Shown here: positions 28,768 through 36,765 of the stretch, piece after piece
Layout of the letters: the number at the start of each line of letters is the position of its first letter
Numbering within the stretch: the first letter of the stretch is position 1
NCBI RefSeq assembly: GCF_000331775.1
Contig: NZ_CAPJ01000260.1
Span: forward strand, 1-47,048
DNA length: 47,048 nt
Direction of reading: 5' to 3'
Source: Xanthomonas translucens pv. translucens DSM 18974
GTDB taxonomy: Bacteria > Pseudomonadota > Gammaproteobacteria > Xanthomonadales > Xanthomonadaceae
The notes under the pieces: model-generated
Databases searched by the model: none
What the model was told of the DNA's origin: nothing
What the model saw: only the letters and a program-made list of their open reading frames with translations
Program-made: the position numbers and the translations under genes

Positions 28768-29808
28768 ATGAAAAAAGAGAAAAATTGGGCACTCAGAAAC
28801 AAGCGATTCGACACATTCCATTTTTCTCGCGAAATCATGCGCGAGCTGGCTGGCTTGCGTCCCGACAATATGACTGGCGCTTTATACATAATAAAGGACT
28901 ATACAGTAATGGTGGCCTGCGCAGTTGCGACGGTTCAACTCAGCTGGTGGCTTTACCCATTGGCATTATTAATCATCGGCGCGCACCAGCGCGGGTTGAC
29001 GACGATTTCACACGACGCGGCGCATCGAATACTAGCAAAGAATAGAGTATGGAACAATTTCCTCGGGACGACGTTCGCCGCTTACCCTATATTCCAGCGG
29101 CACTGGGCATATCGCGTGTCCCATGTCTATCTACATCATCCGCACCTTGGTGATCCGGAGCAAGATCCCGACTTGAAGTTCTTTATCAAATCGGGGGTTT
29201 ATACGGTTCGCGAGCCGCGCGAGTACAAATCCTTTATTCTCTGGAAAGCGATCTTCGGCGGGGCCACGTTTCGTTACTTGAGCTATCTTTGGAGTAACCG
29301 ATTCTTTGTTGTGGGAGATAGACAGAAGAGCGTCGACAAGTGGGGCGCTCTTATCGATTCGTACGGTTTCGCGGCATTCTGGATCGCGGTAGTCGCCGGC
29401 TTTACCGCAGCGAATGCTCTACATCTGCTTGTGCTTTTTTGGCTAATCCCTTACCTCACCACGTTTCAGGTGTTGGGTTGGTTCACCGAGCTGGCTGAGC
29501 ACTCGCCCATGTGTGAAACCGAGGTGGAGAATGTTTATTTGACAAGGAATAGGAAGGGCGGATTCATAGAACGCTTATTGTTCGGCGTCAATTACGATGA
29601 GTACCATCTTGAGCACCATCTTTCGCCGGGGGTCCCATTTTGGCTATTAAAAAAAGCACAGAAAATCCGAATGCGCGACCCAATATATGCGAATATCGGA
29701 AAATCCTGGGGAGGTTTATTTTCGCGCGGCCCGCAGGGGCAGCCAAGCGTGATCTCGCAATTGCTTGATCGGAACCGTCGCCTCTACGAAATTAGCCTGC
29801 GCAAATGA
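28768..29808 (+). CDS. Membrane fatty-acid-desaturase-family enzyme, RtxC-like (dihydrorhizobitoxine desaturase)
   Basis: A 346-residue di-iron membrane desaturase. The histidine boxes are all present: HDAAH (82-86), HVYLHH (119-124) and HLEHH (280-284), plus GAHQRG and ELAEH. Hydrophobic segments at about 45-75 and 200-235 hold it in the membrane. RtxC of Bradyrhizobium elkanii belongs to this family and introduces the vinyl double bond of rhizobitoxine. The setting directly after the two RtxA-like genes makes that role far likelier than lipid desaturation. GGAG lies nine bases before the ATG. The stop overlaps the next start by four bases (ATGA). Base composition is A+T-rich relative to the flanks. 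Confidence 0.88.
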   Translation: MKKEKNWALRNKRFDTFHFSREIMRELAGLRPDNMTGALYIIKDYTVMVACAVATVQLSWWLYPLALLIIGAHQRGLTTISHDAAHRILAKNRVWNNFLGTTFAAYPIFQRHWAYRVSHVYLHHPHLGDPEQDPDLKFFIKSGVYTVREPREYKSFILWKAIFGGATFRYLSYLWSNRFFVVGDRQKSVDKWGALIDSYGFAAFWIAVVAGFTAANALHLLVLFWLIPYLTTFQVLGWFTELAEHSPMCETEVENVYLTRNRKGGFIERLLFGVNYDEYHLEHHLSPGVPFWLLKKAQKIRMRDPIYANIGKSWGGLFSRGPQGQPSVISQLLDRNRRLYEISLRK

Positions 29809-30686
29809 TCCGGAGCACATCCACAATGGAACATGTTTCCGATTGCGTGATTCGACCTGTTGTTGGAGTGACATCAAATCGCCATATCGATGATGGCGTT
29901 CATCGTGACAGGCTGCGACGACGTTACATTGAAGCCCTTGATACCTACGCTGCTGTTGAATGCGTCATTCTTCCGACTGTAGACGGGGATCTTTCTTGGG
30001 ATACAAGCCTTAGAAAATTTCGTTCCCTGATGCATCGTCTAGACGGCCTGGTCTTGACTGGCGACGAATCAAATCTCGATGCAGACATCTTTGATGGACG
30101 ACAGCGCCGTTGGGACCGTGCCGACGACGACGTTATCCCTGGGGAACGAGACCGGCCCAGGGATCGTCTGTCGTGTGTCGCGTTGTCGATCGCAAGAGAG
30201 CTGGATATGCCAGTCCTCGGCATTTGCCGCGGGTTGCAGGAAATGAATGTTCAGCAAGGCGGAACGCTTGTGACACATCTGCCGGCCACGGAGTTCGGCA
30301 TAGTGCACAGCGAGCCCATGAACGTACCCCGCGATCAGCAGTATCTGCCATCGCACGGAATTCGGATCGTATCCGACGGAATACTTGCCGATATCCTCGG
30401 GGAGGGAAACGATTGGCTCCAAGTTAATTCGCTTCATAACCAGGGAGTGTCCGAGCCGGCGCCCGGGATTCGAGTCGAGGCCATCGCCGACGATGGCGTC
30501 GTCGAGGCAATTTCCTACCGCTCCTCGACTTTTCAGCTCGGAGTACAATGGCATCCCGAATGGCATGTCAGACACGACCCCGTAAGTCAGAAGATATTCC
30601 GCCTCTTTGGCGATGCGTGCCAGGCATATGAAGCGAGGCGGCATGTCGGAAGTAATTCGGCATCTTTCTACAAAGCAATAGATTGA
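29805..30686 (+). CDS. Class-I glutamine amidotransferase-like gamma-glutamyl hydrolase (PuuD/peptidase C26 type)
   Basis: A 293-residue stand-alone GATase1 protein. The nucleophile is Cys141 in GICRGLQEMNV, and the catalytic His-Glu pair is in QWHPEW. SLHNQGV is the substrate-loop motif of gamma-glutamyl-GABA hydrolases. Such enzymes cleave gamma-glutamyl amides rather than feed ammonia to a synthase; no synthase domain is attached. The glutamine-synthetase-like ligase three genes downstream could form the same bond, so this may remove a gamma-glutamyl group from a pathway intermediate. ATG overlaps the desaturase stop by four bases; a second in-frame ATG at 29826 is also possible. The substrate is inferred. 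Confidence 0.85.
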   Translation: MIRSTSTMEHVSDCVIRPVVGVTSNRHIDDGVHRDRLRRRYIEALDTYAAVECVILPTVDGDLSWDTSLRKFRSLMHRLDGLVLTGDESNLDADIFDGRQRRWDRADDDVIPGERDRPRDRLSCVALSIARELDMPVLGICRGLQEMNVQQGGTLVTHLPATEFGIVHSEPMNVPRDQQYLPSHGIRIVSDGILADILGEGNDWLQVNSLHNQGVSEPAPGIRVEAIADDGVVEAISYRSSTFQLGVQWHPEWHVRHDPVSQKIFRLFGDACQAYEARRHVGSNSASFYKAID

Positions 30687-30722
30687 AGACTGTCCAACAT
30701 CACATAATACAGTGACGAGATA

Positions 30723-31322
30723 ATGGATCTCCATCTGATGGCTCTGTTCGCCATTGCGTTCACTTGCGCGGTCGCCGTGCCGGGGCCGAACGTAGCATTT
30801 GTTGTGGCTCAAGCTCTCAAGTATGGCCGCAAGATTATAGTTCCCTGTTCGTTTGGCTTTGGACTGGCTACTGCGATTCACGCCATTGTCGCGCTGTCCG
30901 GGGTCGGCTTGATCATTCACGAGCACTCGTCGCTTCTCGGTTATCTGCGCTGGATAGGAGCAATCTATCTCGCATACATTGGTTTAATCTCTTTTCTGCC
31001 CCAACCGGAACATCACAGCACAGAAGTAATCGCTTCTAGTCCGCGAAAGGTGTTCATCGATTCATCACTTGTCGCCCTGACTAATCCCAAGGGATGGCTG
31101 GCCACTTTGCTTACCTATCCAAGCTTTATAAGCCCTTACTATTCTTACACGCACCAAGCAATTGCGTTGAGCTTGGCAGGACTGCTTATTTCCCTCTTAA
31201 TCTATGGTGGATATGCGTTGCTTGCACAAAGGGCACGCACCCTTTTCAGGAACGAACGTAATATAAGCCGGGTAGCCGGCGCGGTCTATCTGCTTGTCGC
31301 AGCTTTCCTAGTGCTTTCCTGA
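30723..31322 (+). CDS. LysE/RhtB-family amino-acid exporter
   Basis: A 199-residue inner-membrane exporter with about six hydrophobic helices. The family mark PGPN appears early (VAVPGPNVAFVVAQALKYGR). The middle motif RWIGAIYLAYIG and the NPKGWLA segment also fit RhtB proteins, which export homoserine, threonine and related amino acids. In this operon the likely cargo is the amino-acid end product or its shielded form, giving release and self-protection. It lies 36 bases after the gamma-glutamyl hydrolase, same strand. The cargo assignment is inference. Confidence 0.9.
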   Translation: MDLHLMALFAIAFTCAVAVPGPNVAFVVAQALKYGRKIIVPCSFGFGLATAIHAIVALSGVGLIIHEHSSLLGYLRWIGAIYLAYIGLISFLPQPEHHSTEVIASSPRKVFIDSSLVALTNPKGWLATLLTYPSFISPYYSYTHQAIALSLAGLLISLLIYGGYALLAQRARTLFRNERNISRVAGAVYLLVAAFLVLS

Positions 31323-31389
31323 TTGAGTCAAGATTTCTCATGCGAGAAACGGCCGATGCAGGCCGTACGTTGAAGAAGGCCGCAATCTC

Positions 31390-32313
31390 ATGTCAATTCT
31401 AATCCCTAAAGGGCTGCCGGCAGGTTGTGCTCTTGAAAACGAAGGCATCACCGTCTTAGAAGATGCGGCAATGCTGCATCCGCAGTGCCGATCTATCAGC
31501 GTGGGATTGCTTAACCTGATGCCAAATAAAATCAATACCGAAATCCAGATAGCGCGTCTTTTGGGTTCCACCCACTTCCAGGTAGAGTTGACGCTTGTCA
31601 GGATATCCAGCCACTCATCGAAGAATACACCTGTCGAACACTTGAAATCGTTCTACAAGGACTGGCAGGATATTAATAATCGGAAATTTGATGGATTTAT
31701 AATAACCGGGGCGCCGGTTGAGAAAATTCCTTTCTGCAGCGTCGACTACTGGGATGAGCTCGCCGGAGTATTTCAGTGGACGCAGACCAACGTCCATAGT
31801 TGCTTTAACATCTGTTGGGGGGCGCAAGCTGCCATGCATTTTTTCTATGGGGCGCCAAAGTACGTCTTGAAAGAAAAGTTATTCGGCGTATTTAAGCATC
31901 ACATCTATGATATCGACTCTCCTTACTTGAAAGGTTTTTCCGAGGAACTCTACATTCCCGTGTCGCGCTGGACAGAAATGCGTTGCGCCGACTTCCCTAT
32001 TGATAGCGGCGTTTCCGTTCTCATTGATTCGCTCGATACCGGGCTTTGCTTGCTTAGCGATCCCAAGCATCATTCCTTGCATTTCTTTAATCATATCGAA
32101 TACGATTCTAATACTCTTGCAGACGAATACTTCCGTGATCTAGACGCAGGAAGAAATATTCATCTACCCGCCAACTATTTTCCAAACGATTGCCACTATC
32201 TGCCACCGACGAATCGATGGCGCAGCCATGCAATCTTATTGTTTGAGAACTGGCTCAGCCATATTCATAAAACGTCCTTGGCGGATATGGATACGGTCGG
32301 TCGATGTCGATGA
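31390..32313 (+). CDS. MetA-type homoserine O-acyltransferase, predicted acetyl-CoA specific
   Basis: A 307-residue MetA-family enzyme that activates the homoserine hydroxyl. Residue numbering matches E. coli MetA: catalytic Cys142 in NICWGAQAAM, His235 and Glu237 in FNHIEYD, with LNLMPNKINTE and PVEHLKSFY as family marks. At position 111, where succinyl-using enzymes have Gly, this protein has Glu (TGAPVEKI); published work links Glu111 to acetyl-CoA use. The product would be O-acetylhomoserine, exactly the substrate class of the sulfhydrylase-like enzyme encoded at 27420-28742. Its presence inside the island suggests a dedicated supply for the pathway rather than general methionine synthesis. 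Confidence 0.9.
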   Translation: MSILIPKGLPAGCALENEGITVLEDAAMLHPQCRSISVGLLNLMPNKINTEIQIARLLGSTHFQVELTLVRISSHSSKNTPVEHLKSFYKDWQDINNRKFDGFIITGAPVEKIPFCSVDYWDELAGVFQWTQTNVHSCFNICWGAQAAMHFFYGAPKYVLKEKLFGVFKHHIYDIDSPYLKGFSEELYIPVSRWTEMRCADFPIDSGVSVLIDSLDTGLCLLSDPKHHSLHFFNHIEYDSNTLADEYFRDLDAGRNIHLPANYFPNDCHYLPPTNRWRSHAILLFENWLSHIHKTSLADMDTVGRCR

Positions 32314-32391
32314 GTTGACGCCAGCAGACTTGCAGCTCTCGTAGGACTCCCATACATACAACACTTATTTGAATGGCGGCGATAATCTCTC

Positions 32392-33744
32392 ATGAACCTA
32401 GATGAACTCCGAAATTCGGTCGCTTCTGGCGCAATCGATACGATATTGGTATGCATGGTCGACATGCAAGGCCGGCTCATGGGAAAACGCTATCATGCCG
32501 CTACATTTGTTCGTCACGATTACAACCAAGGCCATGCCTGCAATTACCTATTGGCCAATGACATGGAAATGGTCCCGGTGCCAGGTTACGCGAATGCCAG
32601 CTGGAGTGCTGGTTACGGCGATTTCGTCCTCAGGCCTGACTTTTCCAGCTTGCGATTGCTGCCATGGCTGGACGCAACGGCATTGGTGATTTGCGATGTC
32701 TACAATGACAACGGCGAGCCAGTGGCGCAATCGCCCAGATATATCTTGCAAAGGCAGTTACGCCGGATATCCGACCGCGGAATGCGGGCCTGTTTCGCAT
32801 CGGAGCTTGAGTTTTACCTTTTCGAAGAGAGTTATGCCGAAATTTCGAGAAAAAATTATAATTCACCAGCGGTATTGGGAAGTTACAATCAGGATTACAA
32901 CATTCTGTCGACAACGCGACAGGAGTGCGTCATGCGTCCGATCAGAAAAGGTCTATATGGCGCTGGCGTCGCAATTGAATGCACAAAGGGTGAGGGAGGC
33001 GCTGGCCAAGGGGAAATCAATGTTCGGCATTCAGACCCGTTGTTGATGGCCGATCAGCACACAATCATCAAGCACGGCAGCAAGGAAATAGCAGCGCAGC
33101 ACGGCAAGTCAATTACCTACATGGCAAAATGGAACGATAATTGTGCAGGTTCGTCCAGCCACGTCCACTCGTCGCTATGGTCGTCAGATGGCCGATCCCT
33201 GTTTTATGACGAAGCAGAACCGCAGGGAATGTCCGCTATAATGAGGAACTATTTGGCCGGAATCCTTAAGTATGCGGGAGATATTACCCTCCTGTTGGCA
33301 CCCTACATAAACTCCTATAAAAGATTTCAGATTGACACGTTCGCACCAACTAAGATCGCATGGGGCTGCGACAATCGAACGACCGGTTTACGCGTTTGTG
33401 GCCTGGGCTCGGATGATCTGCGCGTCGAGTGCCGCATTGGTGGTGCCGATATGAATCCCTACATTGCGTTCGCCGGACTGATTGCAGCTGGCTTGGCGGG
33501 GATTGACGAGAAACTGCCATTGGGCGAGCCGTGCAAGAGCGACGCATATCGCGACACGGGATTGCCGGACATCCCGAAAACACTAAGAGCTGCCATCGGC
33601 ATCAGTTCGAGCTCGAGTTGGCTCCGCGAGGCGCTAGGAAGCGGGGTTGTCGATCATTACGTCCATGCCGCGCAATGGGAACAATCCGAATACGATAGAC
33701 ATGTAACCGATTGGGATTTGCTCAGGGGATTTGAACGCAGTTAG
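32392..33744 (+). CDS. Glutamine-synthetase-like gamma-glutamyl ligase
   Basis: A 450-residue GS-fold enzyme. Metal- and ATP-site marks are visible: ELEFYLFEE, KGEGGAGQGEINVRH, GSSSHVHSSLW, NSYKRFQIDTFAPTKIAWG, NRTTGLRV and ECRIGGADMNPYIA. The sequence is closer in style to PuuA/GlnA-type gamma-glutamyl-amine ligases than to housekeeping GlnA: it is short, and I see no adenylylation-site loop. Such enzymes join glutamate through its gamma-carboxyl to an amine. With the PuuD-like hydrolase it forms a possible add/remove pair. It is the last gene of the operon; its stop codon lies within TTAG at the junction with an IS5-family remnant. Confidence 0.85.
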   Translation: MNLDELRNSVASGAIDTILVCMVDMQGRLMGKRYHAATFVRHDYNQGHACNYLLANDMEMVPVPGYANASWSAGYGDFVLRPDFSSLRLLPWLDATALVICDVYNDNGEPVAQSPRYILQRQLRRISDRGMRACFASELEFYLFEESYAEISRKNYNSPAVLGSYNQDYNILSTTRQECVMRPIRKGLYGAGVAIECTKGEGGAGQGEINVRHSDPLLMADQHTIIKHGSKEIAAQHGKSITYMAKWNDNCAGSSSHVHSSLWSSDGRSLFYDEAEPQGMSAIMRNYLAGILKYAGDITLLLAPYINSYKRFQIDTFAPTKIAWGCDNRTTGLRVCGLGSDDLRVECRIGGADMNPYIAFAGLIAAGLAGIDEKLPLGEPCKSDAYRDTGLPDIPKTLRAAIGISSSSSWLREALGSGVVDHYVHAAQWEQSEYDRHVTDWDLLRGFERS

Positions 33745-34050
33745 GGAAGGTCTGATCAATGCCGTCGGAGGTGAGGCAAGCCTCATCGGCCACGCTGGCA
33801 GCGCTCAGATCCTGGGTTTTTGCCGTTTCCGGAGGTATTCCCCGGTTACAGGCGCACCATCGCTACGACAGGCATCAACTGCTTTCGCTTCATCCACAGG
33901 TTCGACAGCGCAAACAGCATCAGCACCTGCGCGGTGTTCCTGGCCAAACCGCGATAGCGCACCTTGACTTAGCCAAGCTGGCGCTTGATCACCCGAAACG
34001 GGTGTTCCACACCCCGCAAATCAACAGGAACCAAGAAGCGCACATAGAGG
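33745..34050 (-). mobile_element. IS5-family insertion sequence remnant
   Basis: On the minus strand, FLVPVDLRGVEHPFRVIKRQ, then LG, an in-frame TAA where Tyr is usual, VKVRYRGLARNTAQVLMLFA and LSNLWMKRKQLM, ending at 33846: the C-terminus of an IS5-family DDE transposase. The right-end-like string GGAAGGTCTGATCAA lies at 33745-33759, directly against the stop codon of the ligase gene, whose TTAG (33741-33744) fits the 4-base YTAR target of IS5. The rest of the element is gone, so it is an immobile end fragment. The following 34051-34187 holds no gene; a tandem AACGATACCT string is present. Confidence 0.8.
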
Positions 34051-34187
34051 CCTGATGGCCGATGTAGCAAGAGGGGTTTTGGCAAAAACGATACCTCAAA
34101 CGATACCTTGGGAGGTCGTTCGAGGTGGTCTTTAGCCGGAGGGAATAGCCAGCGCGGTCAAGAACCTAACACTGAAATTCGCAAGAC

Positions 34188-34261
34188 TGGAGCGGGCGAT
34201 GGGAATCGAACCCACGTCAGTAGCTTGGGAAGCTACAGCTCTACCATTGAGCTACGCCCGC
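34188..34261 (-). tRNA. tRNA-Gly (anticodon CCC)
   Basis: The minus strand folds as a full cloverleaf: acceptor GCGGGCG/CGCCCGC, D arm GCTCAATGGTAGAGC, anticodon stem GTAGC/GCTAC with loop TTCCCAA, T arm with GGTTCGATTCC, discriminator T and encoded CCA. The anticodon CCC reads GGG. Its 3' end faces the A+T-rich island, the arrangement expected if an element integrated at the tRNA 3' end. I did not find a convincing copy of the 3' segment at the left boundary. Confidence 0.95.
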
Positions 34262-34320
34262 GTCGCCGGTGCAGTCTATGCGGTGAGCCGGCGGTTGCGC
34301 AAGAAATCGGTGTGACCACG

Positions 34321-34352
34321 CGATCGCTCGGGCGCCGGCGCCCGAGCGATCG
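34321..34352. repeat. 32-bp perfect palindrome
   Basis: CGATCGCTCGGGCGCC is followed without a spacer by its exact reverse complement, ending at 34352. It lies between tRNA-Gly and the esterase gene. No T run follows, so it is not a standard terminator. Confidence 0.9.
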
Positions 34353-34386
34353 TGATGCCGATCCTTGCTTACAGGTGGGGATGTGT

Positions 34387-34450
34387 TGCGGGAGAAGCTT
34401 CAGCCCCGACGCCCTACCGATAAGGCGTCGGGGCTGAAGCCCCTCGCACA
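34387..34450. repeat. REP-type inverted pair downstream of the esterase gene
   Basis: Arms GAAGCTTCAGCCCCGACGCC and GGCGTCGGGGCTGAAGCCCC face each other across ten bases. This is a GGGGCTGAAG variant of the REP family. It lies about 85 bases after the esterase stop and could serve as its terminator. Confidence 0.8.
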
Positions 34451-34534
34451 GGGAACTTTTCTGACGGCGCGCAGCCTGACATTCCCTCGTGTCCGGCGCA
34501 TGGCCGGGCACGAGGGACAACAACGACGCCGCGC

Positions 34535-36355
34535 TTAGAAGCTGCCGCCAAAGTTCACGAACAGCGAGGTGTCGTGCGCGCGGCTCTGGCCGGTGGTGGC
34601 GGCGATGCCGACATTGCTCTCCAGACCCCACACCTTGGCCCGCGCGCCCAGCACCACCGAGGCGTAGTTGCGGTCGATGGCCAGGCCCGGCACCGCGTAG
34701 GCGCCCAGGTCGGGCATGGTCTGCAGCCACGCGGTGGCTTGCTCGCCCTTCTTGAACTCGTGGTCGTAGGTCGCCTGCAGGTACGGCTTCACCGCGCCCG
34801 CATCGAGGCTGGCCTTCCAGCCGAGGCGGCCGACCAGCGACTCGACGTCCTGGTCGTAGTAGCCCAGCGCGCTGGAGTTGGGGTTGCTCTCGGTGTAGCC
34901 GTCGAGCTTGACCTTCTGCCAGATCGCCGCGGCCACCGGGCCGTGCTTGAACGCGCCCTCGCCGAATTCGTAGCCGCCCTGCAGCGCTGCGGTCAGGTTG
35001 CTGCCGTCCGGCGAGCCGTTGTGCTCGATGGTGGCCGCGCCCAGGTTGACCTTGCGCTTGACGTCGTAGCTCAGCCAGCTGTAGCTGAGCTGCGCGTTGA
35101 CCCAGGCGTGCTCGCCATACCAGCCGGCGAAGCCGCCCAGGGTGCTGTCGTCCTGGGTGTAGTCGCCGCCGCGGTTGCCGAAGTCGGCATCCACGCGGCC
35201 GAAGCCGCCGAAGCCGCCGAACACCCACTCGCCGCGCGACCAGTCCACGCCGAACAGGCCGGCCGGGGCCAGGCCGTCGTACAGGTCGCCGTGCGCATAG
35301 CGCTGCATGTCGCCGCGCAGGTTGCCCCACCAGCGCATGCCGTCCGCTTCCGGGCGGCCATCGACGTGCCAGGCGACTTGGTCGGCGCGCGCGCGGCCGG
35401 TGACCTGGGCCGAGTGGCTCAGCACTTGCTGCAGGCGCGGGCCTTCCAGGATCGACAGCGCGTACTGCGCAAGGATTTCGTGGGTGCGCCCGGTCGGGTG
35501 GATGCCGTCGGCGAACACATAGCTGTCGGCGGCGTCGGCGCTGACGTAGCTGGTCGGGTTGCAGGTCAGCGACTGCGCGGTGATCTGCGGCTGGCAGGCG
35601 GTGCCGGTGGAGTTGCTGAAGCCGTAGGTGGACGGGCTGGCGATCACTTCCTGCAACAGGTGGAAGGTATCCACCGGGATCACCTGCAGCCCGGCGCTCT
35701 TGAGTCCGGCGAACAGCGCGCTGTTGTAGCTGCTGGCCAGCGCGGTGCCCTGCGCCATCGCCGTGGCGCCGCCGGCGCGGAAGCGCGGGGTGAGGCCGAC
35801 ATCGGGGATGGTGGTGACCATGACGTAGCGCGCGCCGGCGTTCTGCAGGTTGGCGACGATGCCCACCTGCGCGGTCACCGAGTTGCCGATCGTGGCCTGG
35901 GCCGGTGCGCCGGCGGCGACCGCGAGCAGGTCGTTGGCGCCACCCCACACGCTGTACAGCGCATTCGGGTCGGCCTTGCCGCCGTTGGACGCCAGATAAC
36001 TGCTGGCCTGCGTCGCCAGCGACGGCGCCACGCCCAGCGCACTGGGATTGGCCACGCCGACGCGGGCGTTGCCGGCGGCGTAATCGTCGCCGATCTGGCC
36101 GTTGCCGTTGGCGTGGCCGTCGGTGTGGTAGTGGTCGGCGATGTACTGCGCCCAGACCCAGTCCGGATTGGTCGTGAACTGGCCGGTCACCGCCTGCACC
36201 GAGGCCGGCAGCAGCGGCCGGTAGTAGCCGGCGTCGGTGAGGCTGTCGCCGAAGAACACGGTGCGGTTATAGGTCTGTTGCGCGAAGGCCGGGGCGGCAG
36301 CGAGCACGATCGCGGCGGCCAGTAGCGAACGGAGTGGACGGATGGACGAAGTCAT
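34535..36355 (-). CDS. GDSL-type autotransporter esterase/lipase
   Basis: A 606-residue type V secreted esterase (EstA-like). The start at 36355 (MTSSIRPLRSLLAAAIVLAA) has a GGAGGG upstream and a clear signal peptide ending PAFA-QQ; the frame is open further upstream but without signal features. The passenger carries block I FGDSLTDAG (Ser nucleophile), block III GGANDLL and block V DGIHPTGRTH (Asp, His). The last 280 residues form an autotransporter beta-barrel with aromatic-rich strands and a terminal Phe (LFVNFGGSF). It hydrolyses short-chain esters or lipids at the cell surface. It is divergent from thiS. Confidence 0.95.
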   Translation of the reverse strand: MTSSIRPLRSLLAAAIVLAAAPAFAQQTYNRTVFFGDSLTDAGYYRPLLPASVQAVTGQFTTNPDWVWAQYIADHYHTDGHANGNGQIGDDYAAGNARVGVANPSALGVAPSLATQASSYLASNGGKADPNALYSVWGGANDLLAVAAGAPAQATIGNSVTAQVGIVANLQNAGARYVMVTTIPDVGLTPRFRAGGATAMAQGTALASSYNSALFAGLKSAGLQVIPVDTFHLLQEVIASPSTYGFSNSTGTACQPQITAQSLTCNPTSYVSADAADSYVFADGIHPTGRTHEILAQYALSILEGPRLQQVLSHSAQVTGRARADQVAWHVDGRPEADGMRWWGNLRGDMQRYAHGDLYDGLAPAGLFGVDWSRGEWVFGGFGGFGRVDADFGNRGGDYTQDDSTLGGFAGWYGEHAWVNAQLSYSWLSYDVKRKVNLGAATIEHNGSPDGSNLTAALQGGYEFGEGAFKHGPVAAAIWQKVKLDGYTESNPNSSALGYYDQDVESLVGRLGWKASLDAGAVKPYLQATYDHEFKKGEQATAWLQTMPDLGAYAVPGLAIDRNYASVVLGARAKVWGLESNVGIAATTGQSRAHDTSLFVNFGGSF

Positions 36356-36509
36356 GGAGGCCCTCCCGGGCGATGATGAAAGTGACGCGGGGCACAGCCG
36401 GAACATACGCAGCCGCATAGAAGGCATGATTTCACCTATGCCCCTCACGCTCACGTTGCACTGCCGCAATACATCGCGCACCTGGCGGCACGCACGGCAC
36501 AATGATGAC

Positions 36510-36710
36510 ATGAACATCGAATTGAACGGCCAGGTCCGCCCTTTGCAGCCCCACACCACCGTCGCCGCCCTGCTGCTCGAGGAAGGGCTGGCGCAGCGCC
36601 GCGTCGCGGTCGAGGTCAACGGCGCGATCGTGCCGCGCGGCGCGCATGCCGAGCACGCGCTGCGCGACGGCGACCGGGTCGAGATCGTGCACGCGCTGGG
36701 CGGCGGCTGA
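36510..36710 (+). CDS. thiS: Sulfur carrier protein ThiS
   Basis: A 66-residue ubiquitin-like protein ending in Gly-Gly-Gly (HALGGG). The C-terminal glycine is adenylated and thiocarboxylated to donate sulfur to the thiazole of thiamine. The start [12 protein letters not shown] at 36510 gives the usual length; an upstream frame to 36342 lacks similarity. ThiG follows after 55 bases. Confidence 0.95.
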   Translation: MNIELNGQVRPLQPHTTVAALLLEEGLAQRRVAVEVNGAIVPRGAHAEHALRDGDRVEIVHALGGG

Positions 36711-36765
36711 ATTCCGCGCGGCGCCCGACTCGGCAGCGCCGGGTGCGATGGGCGATAATCCGGCG

